DNA from: Metallyticus violacea | Taxonomy: Eukaryota > Arthropoda > Insecta > Mantodea > Metallyticidae | Direction of reading: 5' to 3' | NCBI GenBank assembly: GCA_030762175.1 | Contig: CM060833.1 | Span: 1,924,501 to 1,988,500 of the forward strand | Length of the DNA stretch: 64,000 nucleotides | Shown: positions 22,600-33,912 of the stretch, piece after piece | Layout of the letters: the number at the start of each line of letters is the position of its first letter | Numbering within the stretch: the stretch's first letter is position 1 | Program-made: the position numbers and the translations under genes | Notes under the pieces: generated by a model | Told to the model about the DNA's origin: nothing | The model's input: the letters and a program-made list of their open reading frames with translations, nothing else | Database searches by the model: none

Positions 22600-23398
22600 A
22601 TAAATAAAAAAATACACTTTCTTAAGTTCGGCCCTATCAAATTTATATTGTATTATTAAATATAACTTAAAAAATCCACAATCGTCTTCAGCATAAATTT
22701 ATATTTAACTCCTGTTCTTAAACAATCACTTATATTCCGTTTTTTAATATGTTATCTTGATGTTTTTATAGTTCCTTCTATAAAAATCTTCGGTTTATCT
22801 CTTTTAGTGACCAACAATAATCTTCTATAATGTTTATATTCCACTTTCTCTGATAACGTCTTTCCATCTCCGTTATGTTCCGGTGAAATCTTTCACCCTG
22901 CTCCTCGCTGACACAACCAAAAAGCGCAAACGAGAGTGTAGAAAATGAAGTTTGACACTCACATTGTACCCCAGATGTCGAAATAGCTCCAGCATATCTC
23001 TACAATATTTTTGTTATTTCTTAGAAAGTTTTGATGACACTTTTAAAACCAACCCAAACTGTTTTTTCAGTATCTGTCACAATTTCCAAAAATTAGGTTT
23101 CATAAATTAACTTCCAATTCTGTGTTCTCTTTAGCATCAGATATCTCCGGGAACCTCTTGCAGATGTCGTCCTTGTTTAAAGCCTTCATGGGGTTGTCTC
23201 TACCTTCAATGTTTTCTTGTCCAGAGATCAGATCGGGCTCTACCATCCCATTCACACACGGAACAGAGCCTGGTTGTTGATCCAACAATATGCAGATAAC
23301 TTTCAAATCTCTCCTAACACCTGTCACTTATGTTCTTCTAGAAGTAATTTTCAAGTTCCAATAAGTTTCCTTGAGTTGAACTGAAGGGGCAACTGGAA

Positions 23399-23454
<56 letters not shown>

Positions 23455-24105
23455 TCCATAATACAACAATACACCTTTCAGACTAATTCTGAGGATTCTA
23501 TAAAAGTCTGCAATCACGTGGAATTTATTCTGCAATTCCCAAGACAATGACTAAACAGAAATATCATGACAATGCTTCTCTCCACGATGTCTGTACTAAT
23601 AAAAGGACGTTCCCGAAGCCAGGAGGGTTTTCTATTAGTCTGGATCCCAATATTTCAGCGGGTTCCTCTGGAAAATGTAGTAATATCAAAGGTTAGTCTA
23701 GGAAAAATTAGTTTTGTAAATAAGGTTAAAATTTATTTCCTTTGAAGTTTTAAGTCCCTAACCTACTCATTAAGTTCTGTCCTGGACTGTACCGATCACT
23801 GCTACTGTCTTGAGAAATCGTTTCAGAATCTGATGAGATTCCTTTCCAAATGTTTCTGATGAAGAAGACTCAGGACCATGTAGGATGACAACAGCTTTGG
23901 ATAACTGGTTTATTTCACTTTTTATGTTGTAGCCTGCAACATCACATACACAAAAAACAATCATCACGTGGTTTCGAGGTTCATGCCAGATCACTAGAAC
24001 AGCAAAGATTTCTTTCCTTCACTCCATTTCCTTAGTTGCTCTACGCAAGTATGGCATGCTCTTTTTGAAACCCATTTTTTTGTCCATGTCTCCAAGCTAC
24101 ATATA
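22600..24105 (-). pseudogene. Decayed member of the SEEQGERFH arthropod protein family
   Basis: Reading the minus strand from 24105 across frames: a C-x2-C-like region CHTCVEQLRKWSEGKKSLLF; then EPRNH and CFLC (family form EPxxHxxDCYFC) near 23990; DVAGYN; ELNE and VRDLKL near 23765; SLKGVLLYYGN near 23470; RRDLKVICILL near 23310; ALNKDDICKRFPEIS near 23180; VWVGFKSVIKTF near 23065; SFSTLSFALFG (family form FLHSHL) near 22950; and SEEQGERFHRNITEMERRYQ near 22900, then DYCWSL. I know this order from multi-copy, uncharacterised proteins in spiders, insects and hydra that behave like transposon genes; the biochemical role is unknown. Stops, frameshifts and a TA microsatellite (23402-23449) interrupt it. 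It is dead. Confidence 0.75.
23402..23449. repeat. (TA)n microsatellite
   Basis: Perfect TA run of about 48 bp inside the decayed SEEQGERFH-family copy. Confidence 0.98.
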
Positions 24106-24761
24106 AAAATGGGATTTTAAGCCTTTTAATAAAATTTGTAATGTTTTCTCTAACAACAAAATTACCACAGATATATCAGTGCTATTTTTTAAACTTTCTG
24201 GAAGACATAATACTTTAAAAGAAATAAATCTCTAAAACTGAACTAACAAAAATAGATGATTACTGTCTGAGAAGCAACTACAAACTGAACTAAATTTCCA
24301 AGCATTTAAACGAAAATAAGAAAAGTGTTGTTGAATGTTAAACAATGAAAATCGGGCATTTCTTTGCTTCAAACAAGAGATACACACAACTACATAAAAA
24401 CTACATGCATAAGGTTGCAAATTGTAAAAAATTGGTACGCGCTAGGAAAATGTAAGTGCTGTTTTGAAATCAGCAAGTAAATGATGTGAAGAAAGAGCCT
24501 GCAGGGAGTTATTTTTACACTCTTGGGAATTTTATGCAGCAAGTGACTAAGACAGAAGCACCACCGTACAACAACAAGCATTTAACTTGGAACATTTCGG
24601 TGCTGTATTTCAACTAACGAACATTTTGTAATGTCATAGTTTGCAGTAGAAAGTTTGCGAAACGGTTGGCAAAATGGAAGAATTCAGCTGATACATGGCC
24701 AACCCCGTTTAATTTAAATCACAATGAAGATGAAATATGTGTTCGTGTTTAACTATCTTCA
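24106..24761. other. Unassigned sequence
   Basis: Two short minus-strand frames without recognisable domains. It may include decayed upstream parts of the pseudogene. Confidence 0.25.
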
Positions 24762-24771
24762 TTTTTAGCCG

Positions 24772-25079
24772 GTCGGTCCTGGTGGTGTAGTGGTTACCAT
24801 ACTTGCCTCCTATACTCAAAACGCGGGTTCGAACCCGGCCAGGACCGATGGATTTTTTCGGGCGTAAAAATCAAAATCCTAAGTATGGCTTCCTTCGGAA
24901 GGGAAGTAAAGCCGTGGGTCCCGTGTCGTACATTTGCGGCACGAAAAAGAACCTCAAGCCTGAAAGAGAGGCCTCTGAGCAAAATTTGTCGGCCGTTTCA
25001 CGCCCTAAGTTGAATGGGACGTTGATGACCTGAGCTGTTAAAGAGCGTCCTTAAATAAATCAATCAAAAAAAAAAAAAA
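24772..25079 (+). mobile_element. tRNA-derived SINE (family S1), best copy
   Basis: Has an A box, tggtgtagtgg (24783), and a B box, gggttcgaacccggcc (24826), spaced as in a tRNA. A tRNA-unrelated body follows (ggcttccttcggaaggga, ccgtgggtcccgtgtcg, ggccgtttcacgccct), then a tail with aaataaatcaatc and A13. It is flanked by a target duplication, ttttagccg, at 24763-24771 and 25080-25088. The intact polymerase III boxes and target duplication suggest a fairly recent insertion. Mobility would depend on a LINE reverse transcriptase elsewhere. Confidence 0.93.
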
Positions 25080-25088
25080 TTTTAGCCG

Positions 25089-27108
25089 ACATTTATGAGA
25101 AGTGGAACTTTCTATTTGCGTAAATTTCAAATTTTGCAGAAAAAAATTCACACCCCTAAGCTTGTATTCCGTGTTCGTGAGAGATTGGGGACATTTTACA
25201 TGAAAAATGAAAGATTTAATGTGTGGGGGTGCGCCCAGAAAGGTAGCGCGCACGTGCAAGCCGGCCGGTTACCATGGCAGCAAGAGGAGCTGAGGGTTGC
25301 AGTCGGATGTAGCCCATCTCAGATGGCGGGTGGTGCTGCTTTCAGCTAGTACAACACATCACCTCCAGTCTCTGGTAAGTGTACAACTTTTAACTTCCTG
25401 CTTCCAAAATGTTCAACTGTAAAGATACCTCGCTAATTAGCGCCACCTAAACACAACCGAGGGGGTCGATGTAGTGGGACTTGCCTGGGATAAAGGCGCA
25501 TTTCGTGCTGTACGTGGTCATGCATTTGTAGTGTTTACTTCTGTTTCGCTTACACTGCTAAGCTAATCAAGTACAGGAACGAACCAGAAAGTTTATCTAT
25601 TTGGAAAGAGTCTTGTGTTGTCGTACTTAAAAGTTTATGAATTAAATCAACCAGAGATTTACGACTGGATTAAACAACAAGAACTTTTATTTTATTTCTT
25701 TTAATTACAAACCAATTTGGATCTGAAATGAAACCGGCATTTTGCCATTTTTGATCAATACTCCAACGCGCCTATAATTAAAAAAACACACATTTTTTAG
25801 CTTTTATACAAATACAGGGATAGAAGAAATGCACAGTTTTGATCAGACAGAGTATCGGCATGGTAAGCCGAAGGTTCTTGCAAATGTTGCCTTTTTGTTT
25901 TCTATTTCTAAAACGGAGGCAGACGTTAAAAGATGAAATTGACTTAAGAGAAACATGTAACGTTACATGGAATTATTCGTGGCGACGTACTTTGATCACT
26001 TTTTATTTTCCATTGTGTAAACACTCGTTTTTATAATGCGACACGGCAAGAACGTGACATGTAGATGAAGGAAGCTCTGCCAGTAATGAAGACGGAGGAA
26101 AACATTGAAAAAATCTCTAGGAGGAAGGACGGACTGAGATTTCCCGTTGACTACTCTAATCAAGTATTAGACTTCAGCAAGAAGTTACTTCTGAGGTTAG
26201 GATCCTGCTGGGTGGGGGAGGGGCCAGTCTTTCCAGATATTCACCCCATGAAAAACCCAGTTAGAAGCGGGAACCGAACTCAGGTCACAAATCTTCCCCT
26301 TTTTAATATTTAAAAGTTGTTAATCTTAACTTATACACAAATTAGCAATTTAATATTTTTTTCTAAAACAAGAATATCTTACTCAAGTTCGTTCAACCTG
26401 TCTCAAGAGCAACGTTCTGACTTCGTATATCTCGCTATAGACCTGTTGCTACTAGAACAAAGTGCATTTTATTTGTATAAAATTAAATTCCACTACATGA
26501 TTATTTCATCTTCTTAAGTTTAACCAAAATTATCAACGTTATAATCCGTTTTGTGTAAACATCTGTTTTATATTTGCAGTGCTGTCTGTTTAAAGTAACA
26601 TGTTTTATTTTAATCAAATATGAAATAGTGGAGATAAACGGTTCTCCAGTTTACAGTGCTAATGCTCTACCGTTTCCTGTCCTGCCACAACCGCAAACTT
26701 CTGCCATCTGAGAGCACCCTAGGGACCTCCTCGAAGGTTATCTCTTTATCCCTAAGAGGCAATTTCAACGTTCGAGAGCTTTCAGGAGTTAGTTTTTACA
26801 CTTTAGGCATGGCTGTCATATAAAGCGTGTGTGCTGACTGGGTTAAAACGGAGTTGGTAGTTCAAACCGCCACAGTATGTGGTTCGAAGTTCTGCCCTGT
26901 CTCACTAAGATTTGAAATTGTAGCCAACAAACCGCTTTATGTGGAAAGAAAACATTTAATTTGTTAAATGCTTGCGAGGTTATAACACTGTACGGTAGCA
27001 CCAACTTTACCGACCTGAAAGGAAGTTTCAAGAAGTGCAAATAAAGACTAGAGGAAAAACGACACAGGAACTTTAACTTTTTGAACTTATCATAAGTATG
27101 GTTATGTT
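25089..27108. other. Unassigned; GC-rich patch at 25225-25380
   Basis: 25225-25380 is unusually GC-rich for the window. It has accatgg at 25271 and a donor-like ctctggtaagtgt at 25371, so a promoter with a short 5' exon is conceivable; the frame from that ATG closes after 12 codons and nothing downstream supports a gene. The rest holds no recognised feature. Confidence 0.25.
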
Positions 27109-28140
27109 CAGTGGCGGCTCATGTAGAAGAGTGGGACAAGGGCATAACTACGTGAGTGGGGGAAGGTCTCGTATATCAAGACTTACACTCCTCCCCGACA
27201 TTTTCCCATAACTGCATTGTGCAGTCAACTTGTGGTTTTTTATATGAAACTCTTCAAATTCAGCTGTTTAAGCCTTACGCAGTTAATTCAGAAATAGCAA
27301 TGAATTTTATGAATCTTTCAACCGTTTACCGCCAGTGATGTATTGTAATATCACACAAATTTGCTCTTTCTATTTCTTTTCTAATGTCGTTCCTATAGAC
27401 AACATATGTTTCTAACTTCGCACGCTGTCAGCAAGATGTTTTTTCAAGCTATAAAAAAAGAAACCTTTAATTTTGTGCCTCTTGCTGATTAAGTTCCCAT
27501 AACTTTCGGTTGATGAGGCCCAACTCGTTTCACTTCCAACTTAACAGTTGAACTTAAACGCGAAATTGGAGTCCTCAATAAAACGTTCATTTTATTCATT
27601 GCTACAAAACCGACATGCTTTTTTGTAATTTAACAGTTAACGGCGTGAAAGTCACCTTTTGACTGACAAATAAGGAAACCACCCAATTTAAAACAAAGTG
27701 GAAAACAACCCTCGCTAGTTATGCGTGGTGTCAGTAACCTCTCACCACCTGTTCCTAGGAAAAGAGAGAATACCGAGCTTTGGCCATCCACCGCCTTCCT
27801 GCTGGTCTAAGAGAATGGAGAAATAAGAAGAAGCAAAACTAGCCCATCTCGGAGGAAGACGAACACAAGTCCTTGTAAATATTTACTGGCCCGTGAAGGT
27901 TTAAGTTTAAAGAGTAAAAATATCCGAATATAAATATATTCCCTCGCTAACGGAGGACCTCCATACTACAGTAGAGAAGAAAAGCGGTTATTGGGCAGGC
28001 CAAGGTACAGTTAAGAACTAGTCGCTGTTTTTGTGCATTTGTTTTAAAAGTTGACAAGAAAAAGAGAAAATGGTAAATAATTATGGTATTTCCTTTGGGA
28101 GGGGGGGGGGGGAGCTGGTCCTTATTGACGGCCGCCCCTG
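27109..28140. mobile_element. Candidate non-autonomous hAT-like element
   Basis: Left end cagtggcggctcatg at 27109 and right end ggccgcccctg closing at 28140 are short inverted repeats of the CAGNGGCGGC type seen in hAT elements. The 8 bp outside each end are gttatgtt (27101-27108) and gttacatg (28141-28148), which share the first four bases and one other and could be a decayed 8-bp target duplication. No transposase frame is visible inside. A poly-G run sits at 28100-28112. Confidence 0.45.
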
Positions 28141-28148
28141 GTTACATG

Positions 28149-28589
28149 CAAATATCAGAATTCAGAAAAAAGTGAAAACTTGTTGATTTAGCATGGAATA
28201 TCCTGTTTAAAATTATCTGAAAATAAAGAAAGAGTAGAAAGCCAATCTACTCTGCTCTACTCTGACACAACTCAGTGCTTTTTCATCCACATTTGACTAT
28301 CAACATCTAAGAAGGTCAGAAGGTCAGGTAAATGGGATTAAGGAACGTTCCGGCAAGTAAAAGCGCGAATCTCGAGATTTTCTTTGTGTCCGACCGTGCG
28401 CCTGTGTACAGAGTGATGCTTCCAAGATTATATGTTTGTTCAGTCTGATTAAATCACAGCACGGAAGAGGGTGCAAATACCAACTTTACATTTATCACAA
28501 CCAATGAAATAAGGCAAATATAAACATAAAGACATTATATGTGAGGTTACTATTATTATTGCAAGTACGGAGGGTTGCAGGGCTGTAAC
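28149..28589. other. Unassigned sequence
   Basis: No feature recognised. Confidence 0.3.
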
Positions 28590-29380
28590 TTCTGAATAAT
28601 AAATTTTCATACAGATGGCAGCACTTTGTTTAGAGCACTAAGTAAGCAATGGTAATACACGTGGGATGAAACAGAAGGAGACCGAGATATTGTGAAACAC
28701 TTAAAAGAAAGTGCACAACAATGAAAAACAATAGCTCCGTGTACTGAACAGAACAGGAATTGTGTATCCATATTAAAATTGCTGCATGACCAGGACATAA
28801 AACTGGACGGTTCCAGATCACCTAATGATACCTAGCTAGTCGTATGAAACAATACATTTTCTTTGCAGATACTTGGGTAGATATTGCAAGAACAAGTAGA
28901 AAGTTGTTGTACATGTAATGAAGAGGGAAGAACTTTTTCGATCACAAAGGAGCTGCTAAACCATTTAGTGGTTAGCAAAAGGGGAACGGGTGCAGTTACT
29001 GAAAGTGAGATGGATGCAGTTTGAGATTTACCATGAAGTTTCAACCCAAATGATTGAAATTGATTTCTATAAAATGTGTCATCAGTGAAACAGGAGACTT
29101 TGGTGACAGCAGTCAGTCGATCTTCTTTTGTATCATTCAACATGTTTCTCTGCTCTTCTGTCAATGGTTCAAAAGACCAGGTTTCTGACGAGAAGAATGG
29201 TGAAACTCTGTTTTGTTAATTTACTACAACTTTCAGCACTGTAACTGAAATATTATGGAGGGGTTGGGTGAATTAAGTTATTCAAACTAAGCAACTAGAT
29301 ATTGTTCTATGTTTACTGTCATTATCTACATGAAATGTATCATTCTAGCATCTTTGAGCAGACTGCAATAAAGTGTATTA
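28590..29380 (-). repeat. Interspersed repeat R2, copy 1
   Basis: The minus strand matches the plus strand at about 50290-51200 over some 700 bp, with long near-identical stretches: cttagtttgaataact, acccctccataatatttcag, tcgtcagaaacctggtcttt, gaagatcgactgactgctgt, gtaactgcacccgttcccct. Visual identity in the core is about 90%. The frame at 28832-29164 is open in this copy but frameshifted in the other, so coding is unproven. No transposase, SINE box or TIR was recognised. Confidence 0.85.
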
Positions 29381-29416
29381 ATATATTCCTTATTTGCCTT
29401 CATTGCTAAATTGCTG

Positions 29417-29974
29417 TCATGAACTAAACGTTGCGATAATATTATGGAAAACAGGATCATCTTCATACACAACAACATAAAGTTGCTCTCCCATGTTTAG
29501 CACCGATTCGATTCTCAAAATGAACTCTTTTGCCCTCACTTCTGACTCCAAGGATCGCTTGAGGCTCTCAATACCTGAGGCATGAACAAGTGACTCATTG
29601 AGTTGTATGTGCTGGAAACCTTTATTTGTCATAATCTTCACAACTGTCGCTGATAAACCAAAACTCTGGCTCGTTTTTGACAGAGGGAGTAGAAAAAGTC
29701 CGGGGTGTACACATTGGACATTTTTCTGGCTAAATGTTGTCACGTGTTTTCGTACCACGACATTCCTGCCGACAGAACAGCATCGATCTTGTGTGGTGTT
29801 GGAGAAGCGGACCGAGCTCGCCAATTTGTTTATAATGATAGAGTTCAGGTATGTCTCGCCATGCACCCATTTGCTATCAATACCCCCCTTGCCTTGATAA
29901 CACAATATCGGCGTTTGGATCTCAACAGTACAGTGGGCATTCCGAATTAATTTATTCGGTTGTTTTCTAACCAT
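29417..29974 (-). CDS. Hypothetical ORF, 185 codons
   Basis: The longest uninterrupted ATG-to-stop frame in the window, on the minus strand, ending about 40 bp before R2 copy 1 on the same strand. I recognise no domain, signal peptide or membrane segment; the N-terminal half is Ser/Thr/Lys-rich, and the C-terminal half has a mildly regular helical pattern (ESLKRSLESEVRAKEFILRI). It could be the C-terminal coding part of an unknown transposable element with R2 as its 3' tail, or a chance frame: one open frame of this length is not surprising in 64 kb read six ways. No promoter or splice evidence. Confidence 0.25.
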   Translation of the reverse strand: MVRKQPNKLIRNAHCTVEIQTPILCYQGKGGIDSKWVHGETYLNSIIINKLASSVRFSNTTQDRCCSVGRNVVVRKHVTTFSQKNVQCVHPGLFLLPLSKTSQSFGLSATVVKIMTNKGFQHIQLNESLVHASGIESLKRSLESEVRAKEFILRIESVLNMGEQLYVVVYEDDPVFHNIIATFSS

Positions 29975-30376
29975 TCAATGTTTCATTTGTGTTTCGAAAC
30001 CATTTCCTCCAACCATAATTACTTCCGCTTAGAAACGACAGCGAGTATGTGACTATGGTAGCACTTCCAGCTGCGCATGTCCGTGTGGGGCTGGAGCTGC
30101 GGGATTTCTAATTTATCATCTCATCGATACTTCTCTTATGAGCATAGAATTAAATTAGGCAGCCTTGCACTTTTAAACTTGAAAGCTACTGACAGCTATT
30201 TTTAAATATTTGACGGTGTTTAGCCAATCGTACTCTAGTAGGAATGACATAAACTTATATCGTCATCATTAATCTAGCATGAGTTATTTTCTTGTTGAAT
30301 TATTTACGAATTCACTTATTAAACTATTGAATATAAACGAGGGATACGTCATAATTCATAGCAAATATTTATCTGC
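29975..30376. other. Unassigned sequence
   Basis: No feature recognised. Confidence 0.3.
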
Positions 30377-31994
30377 TACCAAGGGACATCATGAAAAATC
30401 TAAGATATACGATTGAAAGTGTATAGGATGTGCTTTCGAATGAAGCCACCAGACAGTGTGTGTGAGCAGAGCTGCGAAGTTCCATTGGTGAGCGACAGTG
30501 GTCAGGAATGGAGGTCAAAAAGAGTGAACAATGTGCAAATGTGAAAATAATATTACTTCCCGGCGAGAATGTCATACGGGGCTAAGAAAGCACTGGGTGC
30601 GCGTATCCCGCCCTATCGAACAGTGGCGCGGTATAGACAGAGGCCTGAAAACGGGACAGAACGTCGATTGCCGATCTGTCCGCGGACATGCATGTACCAT
30701 TGATGGTGGTGGAACGGTGCTTACGCGATGATAATCGCTCGACACTTCTGGAATTAAAAGAGCAAAGAGTACACCGCATTTGACTAGAGGACCTGAACAT
30801 GCGGAAGTCACTTCAGTTAAATGAGGCACAGAAGCACTCGCTACGAAACATGTCGCATCAATCTGGCGAGGTTTCAGGAAGAAGCGCCTGCCATGTTGAA
30901 TCGCATCATTGCAAACGTGGACAAGGGCGTATGAAACAGAACTCAAGCGACAGTCCAGCGAATGGCGTCACCCTAGGACACCACACAAGTTTCACCAAAC
31001 AACAAAAGTCATGGTCATTCTGACGTATAACAGTCAAGGTGTGTCATCCAGTGCGTGAGGGGACCGCTGTACATGCGCAGTATTACACGTCTTTGTCATT
31101 CTGACGTATAACAGTCAAGGTGTATCATCCAGTGCGTGAGGGGACCGCTGTACATGCCCAATATTACACGTCTTTGTCATTCTGACGTATTACAGTCAAG
31201 GTGTATCATCCAGTGCGTGAGGGGACCGCTGTACATGTCCATTATTGCACGTCTTTGTCATTCTGACGTATTACAGTCAAGGTGTATCATTCAGTGCGTG
31301 AGGGGACCGCTGTACATGTCCAATATTACACGTCTTTGTCATTCTGACGTATTACAGTCAAGGTGTATCATCCAGTGCGTGAGGGGACCGCTGTACATGC
31401 CCAGTATTACACGTCTTTGTGTTGTTACACCAAACAGCCAGAACTTTTGAGCACGTCATTATTCTCTCGATAATACGACAGCTCAAACAGCCGACATTGT
31501 CAAGTGTCTTTTACAGTGGTGGGGATGGGAAGTTCTTCCACACCCGCTCATCCCCAAAGTGAAACAACAATTGCATCTGAAACGTTTTGCTAACAACGTC
31601 GAGTATTTCGACGCGAAGTGGCTCACGTTAGCAACTCACATGCAGCCGATGGTATTCAGCTCCTTCCCCACCCTGGTAACGAACAGCCGATATACTTGGT
31701 GACTACTTCGAAGGCTGGTAAACACTGTGGATTATCTGGAAGACCCGTCCTGTGACGGATTTGCAACCCTGTGTATGTAGTTGTGTGTAACGTTTGTTCA
31801 CCTCATAATAAACCAACGTTGTCCGGTTCGCCTGTGTTTCGCTTCATCTCTACGAGGTCGTCTACATCCAGCCTTCCATTGATGACACCACTTGGCAGTA
31901 AACACCACATACTTTCAATCATACATATAAAATTTTTCGTGTTGATCTTGTTCATGAAAAGAAAAGTTGCCATGACTTATGACTTTCCCTCGTA
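30377..31994 (+). mobile_element. Mariner-like element with long TIRs and a broken transposase
   Basis: Left end taccaagggacatcatga (30377) pairs with the complement of the right end, which reads tacgagggaaagtcataag inwards from 31994. Similarity continues about 100 bp inwards (gattgaaagtg, accacc, gtgtgtgag). Translated remains: VVVERCLRDDNRSTLLELKE near 30710; KVMVILTYNSQGV near 31006 (usual VMLIVFFDxQGI); GTAVHAQYYTSL; LDNTTAQTADIVKCLLQWWG near 31471 (second Asp intact); WEVLPHP; then VKQQLHLKRFANN. The YSPDLxPxDY block with the third Asp is deleted between the last two. Five 81-bp repeats sit within the core (31014-31420). Likely a DD41D-like or related mariner group, judged only by motif; inactive. 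Confidence 0.8.
31014..31420 (+). repeat. 81-bp tandem array inside a transposase
   Basis: Five copies starting at 31014, 31095, 31176, 31257 and 31338, almost identical (core gtcattctgacgtatnacag, then gcgtgaggggaccgctgtac). The unit is exactly 27 codons and corresponds to the segment from VILTYN to AQYYTSL of the transposase. The open frame at 31136-31450 across it is a non-native reading frame. Confidence 0.97.
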
Positions 31995-33912
31995 ACATCT
32001 TCCACTGAGCAAAGCTGTACCAGATGAAAGTATTGTCTAATGTTACTGAATATAACTTGACACTTTTTACAAAATTACAATATGTAAAAATTTAGAAAAT
32101 GTCATATCTACTTCAATAAAAATGAAAGCGTCAACGTCGATTTAGACTTAGGATCTGTTCAGGATCCTGACGATCCGTGTGAGCTAACGAGACGTGAAAA
32201 CAATGTATAAAACCCAAAGTATTAAGAGGTAAAAATTAAAAAATAAAACTAAATAGAAATATATGATCTTGACAAAAATATTGTTTCAGATAAACCTGAA
32301 ACTTTACAAATACAAAATTGATTTATGATTTGTTAATAAAAGTGCTTAAGTTGCAGCATGCTTCTCAATGTTTGTTTATTTTGTCTTGTATCAACATATT
32401 GTCTGTATTACAGTACATTTAAAACATAAAACAATAATAATATTACCTGTATGAATGAAAATAACAAAATTCAATTTTATTGCATTTGCAAATGGTAAAA
32501 AAGCATACAGACTTGTGCAAATATTTAATTGTTTATAATAATGAAATCTAATGCTTTCTACAAGTACTTTTCTGCATTGTTGGTATATATTCAAAAATAA
32601 AATTGTGTTATGTTCCCAAATGAATTGCATACCTTAATCGGGAAGCTATACCAAGAGTGAATTAAATTTAACCTAACCTAACTCTTGAAATTAGCCTCAA
32701 CATTCCTTTATGATCATTTTAGAAACTGCATCATGATAAGCGAAACTTGGTTAATTCATGCATTATATCAATAAACAATGATGTATATAAGGATTAATTA
32801 ATATTAGAATCTTAACTTCTTAAAAATGATTGGTATTTAGCAGGATGCAATGCAATTCTTCAATTAATTACAATACTTTTATTCTGTCTTACTATTCTTT
32901 GTGATAGACACCAGTAAAGTACAATTATATCCTGTACTTTCGTTCAGATGTCAATTTGTTTCATAATAACTGTTAGACAAGCACGGCACATTTAGATCAC
33001 ATTTGTTAATAACACATACATACCACCTTATATCCTAATAAATATAACACAACAATATTAAGTCCCAATGAAAATATCTTTATAACCAATAGTAAGAACT
33101 TGTCCCATCACTAATGCATTCCTAAACTCAACAATGAGGGTCATGGTGTCTGGCAGCAAAACTTCTGGTACAGTTCCTTTCAAAAGTTTGTAACAGTATT
33201 AATAGAAAGGTTGCACATATGCGAAAGAGATAGCATTTTCTGTTTATCAGATTTATTAAGGTAAATTTTGATTTTTGTGTTGGAAGTCTGTTCTGTGATG
33301 AAAAGCTGGATATCTGACCTCGCCGAGACGTGCGCAGTAATGGATTGGATGTTTGTGTAGACATCCATTCTCGTAATGAGCACTCATTGATTTGAAAAGC
33401 GACGCCTCACTTGAAAATGAGCTCATGTCGTGTTGCAGAGTGTTTCTATGTGTACAATAGTCAAATTTAACATTTGCAATCACCCAATCTCACATGTACA
33501 CATACAATTACAAAATGACAAAATGGCGAAATTTCAAGTTGCTTTGCATCAAATTTGCTGAAGATATTATACATTACCACTTACTCGATAATGTTATACA
33601 TTTCTTTTCAGATTTGACAACTAAAATTTTCACTGCTTTTTCATCTTTCCAATCCTCATGTAGCTGTTACAACTCGGATAGATTAGTTTTAACTTTATTG
33701 ACGTCAATAGCACTGTTCACTAACACAAACGAAAACAAATCAAAATGCAAATGGTGGCATTAATGTAATTAAGGATGCATTCTACTCTCTGATTATTTAT
33801 AAAATGAACTTAATTAAATTTTCATTAACATCTCAGAGCTCAGAACTAAAATTAAGTAGTTACGATAAAATATTATACACAATTGTAATTTCATAAGCTG
33901 TACTTGTCCAAA
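31995..33912. other. Unassigned AT-rich sequence
   Basis: About 1.9 kb, very AT-rich, with only short frames; no transposon end or SINE recognised. Confidence 0.3.

Noticed and set aside
24783..24842. Functional tRNA gene
   Set aside because: A and B boxes are present, but the sequence continues into a SINE body with an A tail and target duplication, and truncated relatives occur nearby.
31136..31450. 104-residue frame with 27-residue repeats, looking like a repeat protein
   Set aside because: It is a shifted reading of the 81-bp tandem units; the native transposase frame is different.
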